Shown here piece by piece: positions 61,478 through 64,000 of a stretch of DNA of 64,000 nucleotides. The notes below the pieces were generated by a model. The model was not told where the DNA came from. It did not search any database and saw only the letters and a list, made by a program, of their open reading frames with translations. The DNA is from Flectobacillus roseus (GTDB taxonomy: Bacteria > Bacteroidota > Bacteroidia > Cytophagales > Spirosomataceae). Location of the stretch: NCBI RefSeq assembly GCF_030056665.1, contig NZ_JASHIG010000016.1; one strand, 5' to 3'. The position numbers and the translations under genes were made by a program. The number at the start of each line of letters is the position of its first letter. The first letter of the stretch is position 1.

Positions 61478-64000
61478 ATGTCTTATATCACAGTAGAAGA
61501 GTACTATCAACATACAAACGGAGGTCTCGATATCATAGTAGAACTTTTCCCTGAAGCTGAAAAAGCTTCCAGGGAAAAGAACCATAAGTTTAGCATTAGA
61601 GACGAACGCACCCCAAGTGCTACTTTATATTTCAACGAAGGTCGTAAACATTACTATGTCAATGATTTTGGCGATAAGATGTATAGTCCTATCGACTTGG
61701 TAATGACTGAGCAAAATCTTGACTTTAGGGGAGCATGCAGATGGATAGAACAAACTTTCAATATAGCCTCTAAAACGCTGGGTGTGGCCACATCCAAACC
61801 CAAACCTGAATACCGCAAAACAGATGCTGAGGAATCAGATCCAATCGGTAAACGCTCGTGGGTAATTCAGGAAAAACCTTTATTGAGTCACCTCAAGATA
61901 CTTTTCTCAAAGTACGTGTGGAGTTATTTGCAAAAGCAGGATTCCAAAAACGACGAGCAAGCCGACGATACCGCCTATCGTAACGCTATGGTACTACTTG
62001 AGCGTTATAATTTGTTTGTATTGGAGTCGTCGAGCCTTGTGGGGCGTGATAAGGAAACGGGTAAGAAAGTAGTGCATACTTTCTACTCTACGGAGTCCTA
62101 CCCTATTTTTATGTACAATGAGGGTACATGGCAAAAGTTTTATGAACCGCTTAAAAGTGACCCTTCTCGTAGATTTGTAAGCTATGGTGACAAACCCCAA
62201 AACTATATGTTTGGGGAGTCTCGTATTGCGAAAATGTACGCCAATGTACAGCGCTACGCCAATAGTGAGGACGAAGATGATGTAAAGCTTCAGGATATTA
62301 TTATGTGTAGTGGTGGTAGCGATGCCCTCAATGTGGCAGCGCTAGGGTTTGAGGTGGTGTGGTTCAACTCCGAAACCGTAAAGCCCTGGAATATCGATAT
62401 CAAAAAGCTGAAGGGATGGGCTCACAGGGTGTACAATTTGCCAGACATAGATGCCACTGGCAAATCAAAAGCTTTTGAACTGGCCATGTATCATTTGGAT
62501 ATCCATACGATTTATTTACCTGATAGCCTACGTCATATCAAAACAGGGAAGTTTGACGATGAGAACCGCCCTAAATACTGCAAGGATGTACGAGACTATC
62601 TGAACCATTACGGAGCCAATGACTTCCGTAATCTTTTGAATGTATCTTATCCATTTAGGTTTTGGAACAAAGTAAAGGCTTTGGACTCGAAAGGTTTACC
62701 CAAAATTGTAGAGGGTAAAGAGGTCTATAAATACAGTGGACGCCCCAAAGTATTATTAAACTTCTTATATCGCAATGGCTTTGCTCAGATAGCCACCAGA
62801 GCTGGCGTGTTTCAGTATGTCAGAATAGACAAGAATATCGTCAAGTCGGTAACAGTCGAAGAAATCAAGGAGTTTATTGATAATTTCTTGGAAAGCATTC
62901 ATGCCGAACCTGAGCTATTGGATGCCTTTATCCGCTCGAAGGACATTAGCGAATCTACGTTTAGTCGTCTGCCCAAAATCACTTTGGAGTTTAAGGATCA
63001 CGACCGCAATACCCAATTTATGTTCTTCAAAAATGAGGTTTGGCGAGTTACCAAAAACGACATCGAAGTTATCAAAGCCCAAAAAGCTGATAGATATGTC
63101 TGGGAAAATGAGGTAATAAAACCTTTGTGTTTTGACGAATCTGGTAACGATTTGGAACTGGAAGTAAAACGGACTGACCCCTACTTTAAAATCCGTAAAG
63201 ACGAAGAAGGAGACTTAGTAATCGACATTTTGCGAAACGATAACCCTTTCTTAAACTTCTTGATTAATACCTCAAGAATCTACTGGCGCAATGAGCTGGA
63301 AGATAATCTTGACCGCTCAGGCTTGGACAAAGAAGCCTATCGTAAAAAGCACCAATTCTCAATAGCTGGTCCATTATTAAAACCCGAACAGCAAAAAGAA
63401 CAGATGCAACACCTCATAGCCAAGCTTTGCGCTTACGGGTATTTTTTGCATCGTGAAAAGGATGATGCCAATACCTATTGTGTGTGGAGTTTGGACTATG
63501 TCATGCGTGATTCAGAAAAATCGCAGGGGGGTACTGGTAAATCTATTTTCGGTAAAAGCCTTATGCACCTGATGCAATACGAAACCCTCGATGGACGAGA
63601 AAAAGACCTAACTAAAAACCGACATATCTATGAAAATGTAACGGAGCATACCGATTACCTCTTGGTAGATGATGGTGCGAAGTACTTGGATTTCCCGTTT
63701 TTCTTCGCCCTTGTTACCACCTTTATGAAGGTAAACCCCAAGGGTACCAAGTCCTATAACTTGATGTTTAAGGATACGCCAAAGCTCCATATCTCAAGCA
63801 ATTTTCCACCGATGGATTCGGACGACAGTACACTTCGTCGATTGTGGTTTTTGGCGTTTTCGGATTACTACCACTACAACAGTACTGGCGAGTATAGGGA
63901 AGTCCGTAGACCAATAGATGAGTTTGGGAAAAGCCTTTTCCAGCATTTTAACCGTGACGAATGGAATGCCTTTATGAATATGGCAGCACAATGTATTCAG
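61478..64000 (+). CDS. Primase-helicase of the integrated element (partial, runs off the window)
   Basis: One open frame of 841 codons without a stop to the right edge. Residues 1-110 (MSYITVEEYYQHTNGGLDII, then FSIRDERTPSATLYFNEG) resemble the DnaG-type N-terminal domain but without the zinc cysteines. A Toprim-like part follows (CSGGSDALNVAALGFEVVWF near 275, PDIDATGK near 320). Then comes an SF3-type helicase with Walker A GGTGKSIFGK near 687, LLVDDGAKYLD near 730, and motif C-like HISSNFPP near 772. It should start replication of the phage or ICE DNA. The C-terminus is not visible. Confidence 0.82.
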   Translation, partial: MSYITVEEYYQHTNGGLDIIVELFPEAEKASREKNHKFSIRDERTPSATLYFNEGRKHYYVNDFGDKMYSPIDLVMTEQNLDFRGACRWIEQTFNIASKTLGVATSKPKPEYRKTDAEESDPIGKRSWVIQEKPLLSHLKILFSKYVWSYLQKQDSKNDEQADDTAYRNAMVLLERYNLFVLESSSLVGRDKETGKKVVHTFYSTESYPIFMYNEGTWQKFYEPLKSDPSRRFVSYGDKPQNYMFGESRIAKMYANVQRYANSEDEDDVKLQDIIMCSGGSDALNVAALGFEVVWFNSETVKPWNIDIKKLKGWAHRVYNLPDIDATGKSKAFELAMYHLDIHTIYLPDSLRHIKTGKFDDENRPKYCKDVRDYLNHYGANDFRNLLNVSYPFRFWNKVKALDSKGLPKIVEGKEVYKYSGRPKVLLNFLYRNGFAQIATRAGVFQYVRIDKNIVKSVTVEEIKEFIDNFLESIHAEPELLDAFIRSKDISESTFSRLPKITLEFKDHDRNTQFMFFKNEVWRVTKNDIEVIKAQKADRYVWENEVIKPLCFDESGNDLELEVKRTDPYFKIRKDEEGDLVIDILRNDNPFLNFLINTSRIYWRNELEDNLDRSGLDKEAYRKKHQFSIAGPLLKPEQQKEQMQHLIAKLCAYGYFLHREKDDANTYCVWSLDYVMRDSEKSQGGTGKSIFGKSLMHLMQYETLDGREKDLTKNRHIYENVTEHTDYLLVDDGAKYLDFPFFFALVTTFMKVNPKGTKSYNLMFKDTPKLHISSNFPPMDSDDSTLRRLWFLAFSDYYHYNSTGEYREVRRPIDEFGKSLFQHFNRDEWNAFMNMAAQCIQ

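Noticed and set aside
62877..63991. Short open frames on both strands near the right edge
   Set aside because: All lie within the long primase-helicase frame, which carries recognisable motifs.
1..64000. Insertion sequences with transposase
   Set aside because: No transposase-like reading frame was recognised anywhere in the window.

Overview
The window reads as a chromosome segment of an AT-rich Bacteroidota bacterium, most likely order Cytophagales. The evidence is a SusC/SusD pair, DUF5916, DUF4403, DUF2027-Smr, WbqC, BT_3928-type and DUF1599 proteins, lipobox lipoproteins, bS16 with a long acidic tail, a prolyl-tRNA synthetase of the archaeal/eukaryal class, and promoters of the Bacteroidota form TTG-(19 to 21 bp)-TAnnTTTG. 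I cannot name a genus from sequence alone.

Layout. Positions 573-3083 hold trmD, rimM, rpsP and the RNase P RNA, all on the minus strand. Positions 3157-6607 hold three cell-envelope or unknown-function genes. Positions 6736-12457 form a minus-strand branched-chain amino acid operon in the order leuC, four-helix-bundle gene, leuD, citramalate-synthase-like gene, four-helix-bundle gene, leuB. The synthase carries the substrate-pocket residues of Leptospira citramalate synthase rather than those of LeuA, so the operon may feed isoleucine synthesis from pyruvate. Positions 13017-28536 are housekeeping: a VWA protein, fabG, a WG-repeat protein, clpC, wbqC-like, a lipid acyltransferase, a TPR protein, folP, DUF1599, a BT_3928-like protein and aroK. 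Positions 28589-33520 hold an outer-membrane barrel, a Tyr/Gly/Asn-rich lipoprotein and proS.

Positions 33687-44193 are a polysaccharide utilisation locus: ECF sigma factor, FecR anti-sigma, SusC with an STN domain, SusD, a lipoprotein with a duplicated C-terminal module, and a GH16 beta-glucanase, probably for laminarin-like beta-1,3-glucan. A possible antisense RNA lies opposite the susC leader. Next come a LytTR/LytS two-component pair, a DUF5916 barrel, a DMT exporter, threonine aldolase, a dihaem cytochrome c, a galT-galK operon with a divergent LacI regulator, an AlbA_2 protein and a PhyH oxygenase.

From about 59239 to the right edge lies the left end of an integrated element, a prophage or ICE. 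It starts with a tRNA 3'-end fragment (att-like), then a HIRAN membrane protein, an XRE repressor, a palindromic operator region, three small early genes, and a long primase-helicase reading frame running off the window.

Intergenic repeats are frequent and fall into families: a GGCTTTCGGC family, a GGCACAAAG family, and a cassette with a strong GCGGTC terminator hairpin plus an AGACGCAAT palindrome. The two four-helix-bundle genes inside the leu operon are each bracketed by inverted copies of one of the first two families, and copies with no gene occur elsewhere in the window. This is the pattern I most want followed up.
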